A DNA stretch of 64,000 nt from Chitinophagales bacterium (GCA_017303855.1 JAFLBL010000013.1:1-64000), one strand, 5' to 3'; positions 9,549-18,197 are shown, counted from the first letter of the stretch. A program made the numbers and translations. The notes: generated from the letters alone by a model not told the origin.

Positions 9549-10067
9549 ATGAAAACACTGGTATTATCCTTGCTGCTTGCAGGCGCACTCACAGCCGGAT
9601 CCATTTATGAATTTAAAGTGGCCGGATTGGACGGCAAAGACATTGACCTGTCCGCCTATAAAGGGAAAAAGATCCTGATAGTAAATACGGCCTCCAAATG
9701 CGGACTTACCCCGCAATATGAAGGACTGGAAAAATTATATAGTCAGTACAAAAACAAACTGGTCATCATCGGTTTCCCGGCTAATAATTTTGCCGGTCAG
9801 GAACCATTGTCCAATGAAGAGATTGGCGAGTTTTGTAAAAAAAATTATGGAGTCAGTTTTCCGATGGCAGAAAAGATTTCCGTTAAAGGAGATGACACCC
9901 ATGCGCTCTACAAATACCTGAAAGAACAGGCCGCTGCCAAGGGAATGGCGGATCCGGTAACCTGGAATTTCGGCAAGTTTCTCATCAATGAAAAAGGCGA
10001 ACTGGTTGCCACTTTCTCCCCGAAGACCGCGCCGATGAGTGAAGAAATTTTAAAATACCTGAATTAA
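9549..10067 (+). CDS. Glutathione peroxidase family protein, exported
   Basis: This is a thiol-dependent peroxidase of the GPx family that reduces peroxides, in bacteria usually with thioredoxin. The peroxidatic Cys is in NTASKCGLTPQY, the Gln in GFPANNFAGQEP and the Trp-Asn pair in WNFGKFL. A second Cys (GEFCKKNYG) could be resolving. A hydrophobic N-terminus (MKTLVLSLLLAGALTAGS) predicts export to the periplasm. It has 172 residues, the normal size plus signal. It has its own promoter and terminator and so is probably monocistronic. A paralogue lies at 44038-44700. Confidence 0.93.
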   Translation: MKTLVLSLLLAGALTAGSIYEFKVAGLDGKDIDLSAYKGKKILIVNTASKCGLTPQYEGLEKLYSQYKNKLVIIGFPANNFAGQEPLSNEEIGEFCKKNYGVSFPMAEKISVKGDDTHALYKYLKEQAAAKGMADPVTWNFGKFLINEKGELVATFSPKTAPMSEEILKYLN

Positions 10068-10101
10068 GAAGCCAGACGAGGATTATAGGTTAGAAAGAAA
10101 G

Positions 10102-10136
10102 ACCTGTATCAGTAATGATGCAGGTTTTTGTTTTTT
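10102..10136 (+). terminator. Terminator after glutathione peroxidase 1
   Basis: A 10-bp stem (10102-10111 with 10116-10125, one GU pair) with a GTAA loop is followed by a T-rich tract. Confidence 0.85.
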
Positions 10137-10189
10137 GAGAACAGGTTGAATCCCGGTTTATTACCCAATAAGATTTATTTTCGCCCTCC

Positions 10190-11410
10190 ATGCCATTCTC
10201 ACAAATCATAGGACAATCCGCCGTCAAACAGCAACTCGCTGAACTGTTACAACATAACCGGCTGAGCCATGCCCTGTTGTTTCTCGGCAAAGAAGGCAGT
10301 GGTGCCCTGCCCCTGGCCCTGGCCTTTGCGCAATATGTGGTATGTGAGAAGGCCAACCCAAAGAAAACCGTAACTGCCCCGGGTCCTTCCCTCTTCGGTG
10401 AAGATGTTACAGAGAGTGCACCCACTCACCACTCACCACTCACCACTGATTCCTGCGGCACCTGCCCCGCCTGTCTGAAAGCGCAACAGCTGGTACATCC
10501 GGATATTCATTTCTCCTATCCTACCGTGACGAAAAAGGCCGGGGAGAAACCAATTGCCACCGATTTTATTACCGACTGGCGGGAGTTTATTAAACTCAAT
10601 CCTTATGGTAATCTGTTTGACTGGATCGAGATGATCAAGGAAAAAGAAAACAGCCAGGGCAAGATCACCGCGCGTGAATGTGATGAGATCATCAAAAAAT
10701 TAAGCCTGAAGAGCTTTGAAAGCGAATACAAGATACTGGTGATGTGGATGCCCGAAGAGCTGGATAAGGAAGGCAATAAACTCCTGAAAATTATTGAAGA
10801 GCCGCCGGCCAATACTTTATTTATCCTCGTTGCAGAAAATGAAGAAGCCGTACTGCCTACCATTCTTAGCCGTTGCCAGCTGGTGAAAATTCCGGCACTC
10901 GAAAACAGCGATATAGAGGAAGCCCTGATCAGTCGCAATAAAACGGAACCGGCCATTGCCCGCCAGGTTGCCAGTGTAAGTGAGGGGAATTACCGGGAAG
11001 CATTGCAGCTGGTACAACATGCCGAAGAAGACTGGCAGGGGCTGCTCCGGGAATGGCTGAATGCCATGCTGAAAGGAGGCCCCGTGGCCCAGACCAAATG
11101 GGTTGAGGAGATCAGCCGGCTGGGCAGGGAAAAACAGAAACAGTTTCTCCGGTATTTTAATCACCTGCTGGAACAGGCCATTCATTACCGGATCCAGGGC
11201 GAAGCCCTCAATATCGGGGAAAAAGAAAAGGATTTTGCCGCCCGGCTCAACAAGTTCGCCTCCATTGAGCAACAGGAAGCCATTATTGAGGAACTGGACC
11301 GGGCCAGTTATTTTATCGAACGCAACGCCCATGGCAAAATGCTCTTCCATGCCCTGACCATTAAACTATACCATATAATTCAGGATAAGGTTGTATTTTT
11401 GATAGAGTGA
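10190..11410 (+). CDS. holB: DNA polymerase III subunit delta' (clamp loader)
   Basis: This clamp-loader AAA+ subunit works with DnaX and delta to load the sliding clamp. It starts with FSQIIGQSAVKQQLAELL. The P-loop equivalent GKEGSGALPLA lacks the Lys-Thr/Ser needed for ATP hydrolysis, as expected for delta'. A CGTCPAC zinc-binding stretch and the ILSRCQ (SRC) motif follow. At 406 residues it is a little long. Part of the excess is a heptamer-repeat insert translated as THHSPLTTD just before the zinc motif. A near TAnnTTTG element (TATTTTCG, 10176-10183) lies 6 bp before the ATG, so the mRNA may be nearly leaderless. Confidence 0.92.
   Translation: MPFSQIIGQSAVKQQLAELLQHNRLSHALLFLGKEGSGALPLALAFAQYVVCEKANPKKTVTAPGPSLFGEDVTESAPTHHSPLTTDSCGTCPACLKAQQLVHPDIHFSYPTVTKKAGEKPIATDFITDWREFIKLNPYGNLFDWIEMIKEKENSQGKITARECDEIIKKLSLKSFESEYKILVMWMPEELDKEGNKLLKIIEEPPANTLFILVAENEEAVLPTILSRCQLVKIPALENSDIEEALISRNKTEPAIARQVASVSEGNYREALQLVQHAEEDWQGLLREWLNAMLKGGPVAQTKWVEEISRLGREKQKQFLRYFNHLLEQAIHYRIQGEALNIGEKEKDFAARLNKFASIEQQEAIIEELDRASYFIERNAHGKMLFHALTIKLYHIIQDKVVFLIE
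10423..10450 (+). repeat. Heptamer array inside holB (4 units of CACTCAC)
   Basis: Units are at 10423, 10430, 10437 and 10444. Three are identical and the last is CACTGAT. The reading frame is kept. No partner array was found on the other side. The same heptamer and the same encoded peptide THHSPL occur in mutL at 17595-17629. Confidence 0.9.
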
Positions 11411-11412
11411 GC

Positions 11413-11613
11413 ACGGAGAGTGGAGAGAGGAGAATAGAAAGTGGGAAATACAAAAACAGGTAAAGCCCTGGGTTACAAGTTGGTTAAGTATCTTATTTCA
11501 TCTTATATAGTTTTTTAAATAGCTGATAAACAGTTTGTTGCCATAAACTATATACCTGCTTGTAACCTGGTTACGATATTCCCCTTTTTGACTTTTTTAA
11601 TTTTTAATTGTTA
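11413..11613 (+). repeat. Heptamer-armed element between holB and ricT
   Basis: The left arm at 11413-11447 has five units of the GTGGAGA type. The right arm at 11586-11613 has four T-rich units (TTTTGAC type), the inverse orientation of a GTCAAAA unit. The 138-bp core holds two nested perfect inverted repeats: 11471-11479 with 11559-11567 (9 bp) and 11504-11513 with 11545-11554 (10 bp). The left arm starts 3 bp after the holB stop. The right arm lies 28 bp before the ricT start, so the element forms most of the ricT leader. Confidence 0.75.
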
Positions 11614-11641
11614 CCGGAGTAATTCCGGAATTATAAGCTTT

Positions 11642-13081
11642 ATGGGTTGTACAGGTTGCAGTACGGATACCGGCGGAAAGCCGAATGGATGTAAGAGCAA
11701 CGGCGGATGCAGTTCCGGCGGTTGTAACCGCATGAATGCGCATGACTGGCTGCGGAATCTGCCGATGGCAGATTTTGACAGCGCCTGCAAAGTAATTGAA
11801 GTCAGTTTCAGCCAGGGTACCCGTAAAGATTTTTTCCGCAATCCTACATTACAGCCTTTTGAGAAAGGAGACCTGATTGCCGTGGAGGGTGTAAGCGGAT
11901 TTGACCTGGGTGAAGTATCCCTGACCGGGGAGATTGTTCGTTTACAGATGAAGAAACGGAATGTGAAAGAGGACAATCCCGAAATGAAAAAAGTTTTACG
12001 CCGGGCTACCGACCGCGATATTGATTTATGGAAACAGAATAAAGCCCGTGAACCGGAAGCGGTAATCCGCAGCCGGGCTATTGCCAAGCAGCTCAGGCTG
12101 GATATGAAAATAAGCCAGGTGGAGATGCAGGCCGACGGACGCAAAGCCACTTTCTTTTACATTGCCGATGGCCGGGTGGACTTCCGTGAACTGATCAAAG
12201 TATATGCTTCAGAATTCAAAGTAAAAGTGGAAATGCGCCAGATCGGTGCCCGGCAGGAAGCGGGTAAAGTAGGCGGTATCGGCAGTTGTGGCCGTGAACT
12301 TTGCTGCAGTACCTGGCTCACAGAATTTAAATCGGTGAATACGGCTGCGGCCCGTTACCAGAATCTTTCCATTAATCAGACCAAACTGAGTGGACAGTGC
12401 GGCCGGCTGAAATGTTGTCTCAACTACGAACTCGATACATATCTTGACGCTCTGCAATCATTCCCCGATAACTGTGATGTATTGCAGGTAGCCAAGGGCA
12501 ATGCCTTCCTCATCAAGAAGGATATTTTCAAGAACCTGATGTGGTATACATTACCCGACAGCAACAAGCAATACCCGCTCTCCATTGAACGGGTGCAAAA
12601 AATTAAATCGCTGAACAGACAGGGTATTACCCCGGATGAACTGGAACCCGTAGATGTAACCGGTAAACAGAAAGAAGCCGAACCGGAGATGGTGGAACTG
12701 GTGGGTCAGATCAGTCTGCGTACACTGGAAAAAGCCGAGAAGAAAAAGAAACAACAACAACAGCAGCAACGCCAGCAACGACCACAGCAGCGACAAGGCG
12801 GACAGCAGCAGGGAGGACAAGGACAGCAGGGCGGCGGACAACAGAACCGCGGACAACAGGGTGGTGGTCAGCAACGCGGTCAACAGAACCGGGGACAACA
12901 AGGAGGCGGACAGCAACGCGGACAGCAAAACCGGGGACAACAAGGAGGCGGACAGCAACGCGGACAACAAAACAGGAACCAGCAACGGCCCAATAACCCC
13001 AACCGGAATCAGGGAGGACAGGAAAATCAGCAACGGCCCAACAATCCGAATACCGGAGGGGAAAAACAACCCGGACAATAA
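11642..13081 (+). CDS. PSP1 domain protein, RicT/YaaT homologue, with Gln-rich repeat tail
   Basis: RicT-type proteins of Firmicutes act with RicA and RicF in an iron-sulfur complex that affects RNA maturation. The role in Bacteroidota is not established. The start at 11642 (MGCTGCSTD) exposes a Cys-rich head of about 30 residues with six Cys. The PSP1 core, residues about 60-340, includes GIGSCGRELCCSTWL and SGQCGRLKCCLNYE, the conserved Cys motifs of the family. From about residue 390 the protein is a low-complexity Gln/Gly/Arg/Asn tail built on a 14-residue repeat. The family otherwise ends soon after the PSP1 core, so the tail is an addition. Confidence 0.88.
   Translation: MGCTGCSTDTGGKPNGCKSNGGCSSGGCNRMNAHDWLRNLPMADFDSACKVIEVSFSQGTRKDFFRNPTLQPFEKGDLIAVEGVSGFDLGEVSLTGEIVRLQMKKRNVKEDNPEMKKVLRRATDRDIDLWKQNKAREPEAVIRSRAIAKQLRLDMKISQVEMQADGRKATFFYIADGRVDFRELIKVYASEFKVKVEMRQIGARQEAGKVGGIGSCGRELCCSTWLTEFKSVNTAAARYQNLSINQTKLSGQCGRLKCCLNYELDTYLDALQSFPDNCDVLQVAKGNAFLIKKDIFKNLMWYTLPDSNKQYPLSIERVQKIKSLNRQGITPDELEPVDVTGKQKEAEPEMVELVGQISLRTLEKAEKKKKQQQQQQRQQRPQQRQGGQQQGGQGQQGGGQQNRGQQGGGQQRGQQNRGQQGGGQQRGQQNRGQQGGGQQRGQQNRNQQRPNNPNRNQGGQENQQRPNNPNTGGEKQPGQ
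12836..13000 (+). repeat. 42-bp coding minisatellite in the ricT homologue
   Basis: Near-identical 42-bp units start at 12836, 12878 and 12920, with a degraded fourth from 12962. Each encodes GQQNRGQQGGGQQR. The unit is 14 codons, so copy-number change would keep the frame. Confidence 0.9.
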
Positions 13082-13106
13082 TGTGAACGACAATTTTATT
13101 AATACG

Positions 13107-13134
13107 GACCCGGCTTAAAACCGGGTCTTTTTTT
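13107..13134 (+). terminator. Terminator after the ricT homologue
   Basis: A 7-bp GC-rich stem (GACCCGG paired with CCGGGTC) with a seven-base loop is followed by seven T. Confidence 0.85.
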
Positions 13135-13216
13135 ATTCCCCCTGCTAACACCTCATAAGAACAACCATCATCAAAACCGGATTTTATTAACCTGTAGTTA
13201 CTTCAGGCTTAATAAC

Positions 13217-13243
13217 CGCAGAGAACGCGGAGTACGCGGAGAC
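13217..13243 (+). repeat. Short nonamer array (3 units of CGCGGAGTA type)
   Basis: Three 9-bp units are CGCAGAGAA, CGCGGAGTA and CGCGGAGAC. The array sits in the 235-bp convergent gap between ricT and the GH3 fusion gene. Apart from the ricT terminator and this array I see nothing in the gap. Confidence 0.7.
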
Positions 13244-13316
13244 ACTTCTTATCAGCTAATCGTTTAAAGACAACTGATACGATAAAACTTATTAAATTGG
13301 CGGAACTGAAGACATG

Positions 13317-16235
13317 TTACTCGACACCAATCGCCCTGTATAAAGCATCCTGAATTTTGCCACGAATCATCAACTGGGAGAGTTTATTATTATCCCGCGT
13401 AGGAGAAACGCGGTTGGAGAGGAAAACGTATACAAGGTCATATTGCGGGTCCACCCATACACAGGTACCGGTAAAGCCGGTATGGCCGTAGGTGGATGGA
13501 GATGATAATTGTGCGGGGTACGGATCCTTCCGCAACTGGTTATCTTTTTCGGGTTTATCAAAACCGAGTCCGCGGCGGCTGATTTTGCTGTTATAGGCGG
13601 TAAATAATTTAACGGTAGCCGGTGTCAAATACTTTTCTCCGTTCAGTGTACCATTATTCAGCAACATCTGGTACAGCAGCGACAAATCATAAGCATTGGA
13701 AAAAAGTCCGGCATGCCCCGCCACACCGCCAAACATGGAAGCGCCTTCATCATGTACATCACCCCTGATAGACTGCTGCCGGAAATAATTGTCTTTCTCC
13801 GTTGGCACCAGGCATTCAACCGGAAACCGGTTACGCGGACTGAAGCCGGTGGAATACATTCCCATTTTATTATAAAAGGTTTTCCGGGTATACTGATCCA
13901 GGCTCAACCCGCTGATTTCCTCCACTATTTTTCCAAGAAAAATAAAATCATTATCACTGTACACATATTTATCCGCCGGACCAAGCGGACTTTTCACAAT
14001 GCGCCGCAGTAAGGTATCTTCCCAGTCATCCCGCAGGTAAAAATTTTCCGCCACCCTGACACCGTAACCTTTTTGTGCTTTCACCTGGTAAAAACCGGCT
14101 TTGGGCTGACCATTGCCATTCAGTGTTTCTTTATAAAAAGCAATAAAGGGTACCAGTCCTGCCTGGTGTAACAAAATATCCCGGATTTTCAGGGATTCTT
14201 TATCACTCCCCTTAACCCAGGGAAGATAATCACCCAGTGTTCCATCGAGTTTCACCTTGCCTTCTTCATACAGTTTCATAATGGAAACCGTGGTTGCTGA
14301 AATTTTTGTTACCGAAGCCAGGTCAAAAATGCTTTCGGGGCTCATGACCGGGGAAGCGGGATCAAACTCATAATGACCGAACGATTTGTGATAAATAATT
14401 TCCCCTTTATGCGCCGCCAGTACCACGCAACCGGGGAAAGCTTTTTGGGCAATCGCGTCAAGTGCGATGGAATCCACTTTATCCAGCGCTGTACGGATAT
14501 CCATTGGCGTTAGCTGCTGTGTTGCCTGTACAATTCCTTCGCCGTATTTATACTGACAGACGGTAACCGGCAATTTTCCCTTTGCTGTACTTTTTCCCGT
14601 CAGTACGTCAGCCGCTACGTCCTGTGTGATTTCATCATCCTGGTAACAGGCTACCAGCGTATAGGCGTCACAGAAATTTTTGGTGGCCAGCACATTGCCA
14701 AACGTGAATGTAATCGTCTTTATAAAATTCAGTCCTTTATAAAGTTTCAGCGCGGCCGCCGTCATTCCGAAGTTATCCATGGGTTTATTGGAATAATTGT
14801 GCACCCCGATCACAATAGCATCATAGCTGCCGTCTTTCGGAAGAGCATTCAGTATGGAATCAGCTTTGGCCGGACTGTCCTTATAAGAGAATAAGAAAAC
14901 ATCGGCACCCAGTTCATCTTTCAGCCTTTTGCCAAAGGTTGAAAGCTCCCGTGTACCAATTCCCACATAGGCGATTTTTTTCTGTGTGGTTGTCAGTGGA
15001 ATCTGCGCATAATCGGTGCGGGAGGCCTTGGAGCCCGCCTGCGACAATAAAGTAATCCCCTGTTGGGCCACTTCCCTGCGGATAGCATCCGTTTTTGCAT
15101 TGATATCCTCCAGCAGGTTATTGGTATCAATGGGCTTCATTTTATTCAGGCCTAACTGGTATTTGGAAGCGAGGACTTTACGGACTTTACTGTAAATGTT
15201 TTCCCAGGTCAGTCTGTTATCCGCAATGGCTTTTTTAATCGCCGCAATAGATTCAGCCACGCTCTCCGGAAGACATAGCATATCGTTTCCGGCAATAATG
15301 GCTTCCACGGAAATGGTGCCACCGGGAAAATATTTGGCCACCCCTTTCATTTCCAATGCATCGGTAAAAGTGAGACCGTTATAATGCAGACTGTTGCGGA
15401 GCAGATCGGTTACATTCCGTTTAGAAATGGAAGTAGCCTTATTTGCCGTATTATCAATAGCGGGTATGTACAGGTGGGCAATCATCACACTGCCAACTCC
15501 CTCATCAAATATCGCTTTGAAGGGATAGAGTTCCAGCGAATCCAGCTGTTCCATGCTTTTATTGATCACGGGCAGATCATAATGCGAATCCACATCCACA
15601 TCGCCATGACCGGGAAAGTGTTTGGCACAGGCCATGATACCCGCATCCTGCATGCCTTTCATATACGCCACACCGAATGAAGCTACTTTATGTTTGTCCT
15701 CACCAAAAGAACGATAACCGATAACCGGGTTATTGGGATTGTTATTTACATCCACAACCGGCGCATAGTTTACATGCACCCCGATCCGTTTACATTGTTC
15801 TCCAACGGCCAGTCCCATCCGGTATACCAGGTTTTCATCTTTTACCGCACCGATTGTCAGTTGATAGGGAAATTTAATTACGCTGTCGAGGCGCATCCCG
15901 AGTCCCCATTCCCCGTCAATAGTCACCATCAGCGGTGTTTGAGCTATTTGCTGGTACTGATTGGTCAGGTTGGCCTGGCGAACCGGTCCGCCCTGGAAAA
16001 AGCAAAGCGCCCCTACATTATACTTTTTAATGTCATCGGTTACTTTGGCCACATGGTCGGCACCGAGATTGGAATGTGCCCGGATCACCATCAGCTGGGC
16101 AATCCGCTGGTCATCGGTAAGAGAGTTGAACACACTGTCCACCCATTGCGCTTTGTTCAGTTTGCTGGAATACTGGGTTTTTCCCACCAGGGGCAGCAGG
16201 GCAAAGACAAGCAGGAACGGCTTAAAAATCCGCAT
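13317..16235 (-). CDS. Exported GH3 (NagZ-like) and serine-hydrolase (beta-lactamase-fold) fusion
   Basis: A signal peptide is followed by a family 3 glycoside hydrolase domain at about 25-370, with the NagZ-type His/Asp loop KHFPGHGDVDVDSHYDLP and the nucleophile Asp in TFTDALEMKG. A GH3 C-terminal-like linker follows. From about 600 a class C beta-lactamase/PBP-type serine hydrolase carries the active Ser in FDLASVTK (SxxK), the YSDND tyrosine motif and HTGFTGT in place of KTG. This pairing is known in Bacteroidota and suggests release of beta-N-acetylglucosamine residues and peptide or ester cleavage during peptidoglycan turnover outside the cytoplasm; that role is inferred. It has 972 residues and is intact. 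Confidence 0.92.
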   Translation of the reverse strand: MRIFKPFLLVFALLPLVGKTQYSSKLNKAQWVDSVFNSLTDDQRIAQLMVIRAHSNLGADHVAKVTDDIKKYNVGALCFFQGGPVRQANLTNQYQQIAQTPLMVTIDGEWGLGMRLDSVIKFPYQLTIGAVKDENLVYRMGLAVGEQCKRIGVHVNYAPVVDVNNNPNNPVIGYRSFGEDKHKVASFGVAYMKGMQDAGIMACAKHFPGHGDVDVDSHYDLPVINKSMEQLDSLELYPFKAIFDEGVGSVMIAHLYIPAIDNTANKATSISKRNVTDLLRNSLHYNGLTFTDALEMKGVAKYFPGGTISVEAIIAGNDMLCLPESVAESIAAIKKAIADNRLTWENIYSKVRKVLASKYQLGLNKMKPIDTNNLLEDINAKTDAIRREVAQQGITLLSQAGSKASRTDYAQIPLTTTQKKIAYVGIGTRELSTFGKRLKDELGADVFLFSYKDSPAKADSILNALPKDGSYDAIVIGVHNYSNKPMDNFGMTAAALKLYKGLNFIKTITFTFGNVLATKNFCDAYTLVACYQDDEITQDVAADVLTGKSTAKGKLPVTVCQYKYGEGIVQATQQLTPMDIRTALDKVDSIALDAIAQKAFPGCVVLAAHKGEIIYHKSFGHYEFDPASPVMSPESIFDLASVTKISATTVSIMKLYEEGKVKLDGTLGDYLPWVKGSDKESLKIRDILLHQAGLVPFIAFYKETLNGNGQPKAGFYQVKAQKGYGVRVAENFYLRDDWEDTLLRRIVKSPLGPADKYVYSDNDFIFLGKIVEEISGLSLDQYTRKTFYNKMGMYSTGFSPRNRFPVECLVPTEKDNYFRQQSIRGDVHDEGASMFGGVAGHAGLFSNAYDLSLLYQMLLNNGTLNGEKYLTPATVKLFTAYNSKISRRGLGFDKPEKDNQLRKDPYPAQLSSPSTYGHTGFTGTCVWVDPQYDLVYVFLSNRVSPTRDNNKLSQLMIRGKIQDALYRAIGVE

Positions 16236-16329
16236 GGTTACATTAGTTAATATGAGTGAAATAAGAGCTTTTAAAATTAACTGTTTTGGGGCAATAGCGG
16301 CCTGAATGCTTCCTTAAAAATGAAATGGT

Positions 16330-16337
16330 TATTTTTG
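16330..16337 (+). promoter_or_regulatory. TAnnTTTG promoter element of mutL
   Basis: A perfect TATTTTTG lies inside the first codons of the longest possible mutL frame. This places the transcript start near 16341 and favours the GTG at 16356 as the real start codon. Confidence 0.55.
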
Positions 16338-16355
16338 ACGGCTAAACCGGATTTT

Positions 16356-18197
16356 GTGCCAGATAAGATTACACTGTTACCAGACAATATTGCCAACCAG
16401 ATAGCGGCGGGAGAAGTGATTCAGCGCCCCGGCAGTGCCGTAAAGGAACTGCTGGAAAATGCGGTGGACGCCGGTGCCACGGAGATCAGGCTCATCATCA
16501 GCGATGCGGGGAAGGCCCTGGTACAGGTAATTGATAATGGCAGCGGGATGAGCGAAACCGATGCCCGGATGTGTTTTGAACGACACGCCACTTCCAAGAT
16601 CCGGAATATTGAAGACCTCTTTCATATCCGTACTATGGGATTCCGGGGAGAAGCACTGGCCTCCATTGCGGCAGTAGCACAGGTGGAATTAAAAACCAAA
16701 AGAGCGGAAGACGAAGCCGGAACTTTTATAGAAGTGGATAACAGTGTGGTGCGCAAGCAGGAACCCGTTGCGGCACCTACCGGAACCAGTTTTGCCATGA
16801 AGAATTTATTCTTCAATGTACCTGCCCGCCGGAATTTCCTGAAAAGCAATGCAGCGGAAACAAGACATATCGTGGATGAGTTTACCCGGGTAGCCCTGGC
16901 CTTCCCGGAAATTCTGTTTACCCTGACTGCCAATAACCAGCAGTTGTTTCACCTGGAAGCCGGCAGTTTAAAACAACGGATTGTCCAGTTACTGGGATCC
17001 AACTACAACGCGAAACTGGTAACCGTAAAAGAGGAGACCGATTACATGAATATCTACGGTTTTGTGGGCAAACCCGAAACCGCTAAAAAAACCAGGGGCG
17101 ATCAGTATTTTTTTGTCAATAACCGGTTTATCAGAAGCGGCTATCTCAATCATGCCGTGATGAATGCTTACCAGGAAATGATTCCGTCTGACAGTTACCC
17201 GATGTACGTTTTGTTTATTGATCTTGATCCTGCCGTGGTGGATGTAAACGTACATCCGACCAAACAGGAAATTAAATTTGAAGACGAGAAAATCATCTAT
17301 GCCTTTGTACAGTCTGCCGTAAGACATGCGCTGGCCCAGTTCAGCGTTACACCCACACTTGATTTTGACCTGGATGCATCCATACAGCAACTGCCTTCCA
17401 TTCAGCAACCGTTTACGGATGATAAAAAGAATGCCGCTGCCGCCGGTTCTATCTTTCGCGGGTTTACGCAAAAAAACCAGGCCCATTTTATAGAGAAGTC
17501 CGAAAGCGGGGAGTTGAAGCACTGGAATGAAATGTATGCAAGAAGCGAGTCGGGAGCCGGGAGTCGGGAGCCGGAAACCACTGGCCCGGCAAATCACTCA
17601 CTCCTCACTACTCACCATTCACCACTCGCTGCAGATGCCGAAATCACTCAGTTACTGAATACTTATATTACCCTTCCTTCCAACAAGGGCTTTTTGTTGC
17701 TCCACCAGCAATCGGCGCATGAGCGGGTGATATATGAACAGCTTTGCGCCGCCAGTAAAGATAAACCGGTAGTAACGCAGCGGAGTATGTTTCCTTCCAC
17801 AATGGAACTATCACCCGCTGATGCCGCGGTAATGGAAGAGATCATGGATGACCTGAAATATTTAGGGTATACCATTGAACCATTTGGCAAGAATACGTAT
17901 GTGATTCAAGGCACCCCGGCCGATGTGGAAGCGGGAAATGACAAGCATATTATTGACATATTACTCGAGCAATACAAACATTTCAGCCCGGATGTAAAAT
18001 TTTCCCGCCGCGAAAAACTGGTACGTTCACTGGCGAGGCAGCAATCCATAAAAGCCGGTACCCGCCTCACGGAACGCGAAATGCGGCAACTGGTCACGGA
18101 TCTGTTTGCCTGCGCCACACCGAATGTAACGCCTGATGGCAATCCCACTTATCTGGAGTTTAAGCAGGAGCAGCTGGAGCGGATGTTTGGGCGGTAG
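16356..18197 (+). CDS. mutL: DNA mismatch repair protein MutL
   Basis: This GHKL ATPase couples MutS mismatch recognition to strand removal. Conserved ATPase motifs are ELLENAVDAGATEI, DNGSGM and TMGFRGEALASIAAV near the N-terminus. A DNA-binding transducer domain and a C-terminal dimerisation domain follow. In the C-domain the position of the DQHA(x)2E nuclease motif reads HQQSAHERVIYE, so the acidic and His residues of the canonical metal site are replaced. I prefer the GTG start (PDKITLLPDNIANQIAAGEV follows) because a promoter element lies downstream of the first ATG (16320). An 81-bp heptamer-armed segment (17549-17629) is inserted in frame in the linker. Confidence 0.94.
   Translation: MPDKITLLPDNIANQIAAGEVIQRPGSAVKELLENAVDAGATEIRLIISDAGKALVQVIDNGSGMSETDARMCFERHATSKIRNIEDLFHIRTMGFRGEALASIAAVAQVELKTKRAEDEAGTFIEVDNSVVRKQEPVAAPTGTSFAMKNLFFNVPARRNFLKSNAAETRHIVDEFTRVALAFPEILFTLTANNQQLFHLEAGSLKQRIVQLLGSNYNAKLVTVKEETDYMNIYGFVGKPETAKKTRGDQYFFVNNRFIRSGYLNHAVMNAYQEMIPSDSYPMYVLFIDLDPAVVDVNVHPTKQEIKFEDEKIIYAFVQSAVRHALAQFSVTPTLDFDLDASIQQLPSIQQPFTDDKKNAAAAGSIFRGFTQKNQAHFIEKSESGELKHWNEMYARSESGAGSREPETTGPANHSLLTTHHSPLAADAEITQLLNTYITLPSNKGFLLLHQQSAHERVIYEQLCAASKDKPVVTQRSMFPSTMELSPADAAVMEEIMDDLKYLGYTIEPFGKNTYVIQGTPADVEAGNDKHIIDILLEQYKHFSPDVKFSRREKLVRSLARQQSIKAGTRLTEREMRQLVTDLFACATPNVTPDGNPTYLEFKQEQLERMFGR
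17549..17629 (+). repeat. Heptamer-armed element inserted in frame in mutL
   Basis: The left arm at 17549-17576 has four units alternating GTCGGGA and GCCGGGA. The core is 18 bp. The right arm at 17595-17629 has five units of the CACTCAC type. The whole is 81 bp (27 codons), so the frame is preserved. It encodes a Ser/Gly/Glu-rich then His/Ser/Leu/Thr-rich stretch in the non-conserved linker between the ATPase and C-terminal domains. Confidence 0.85.

Noticed and set aside
12551..13151. Long minus-strand frames rich in Leu/Ser/Val opposite the ricT repeat tail
   Set aside because: They mirror the low-complexity Gln/Gly/Arg codons on the other strand and have no homology of their own.
16320..16355. 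Upstream ATG for mutL
   Set aside because: A perfect promoter element lies downstream of it, and the family homology begins after the GTG at 16356.
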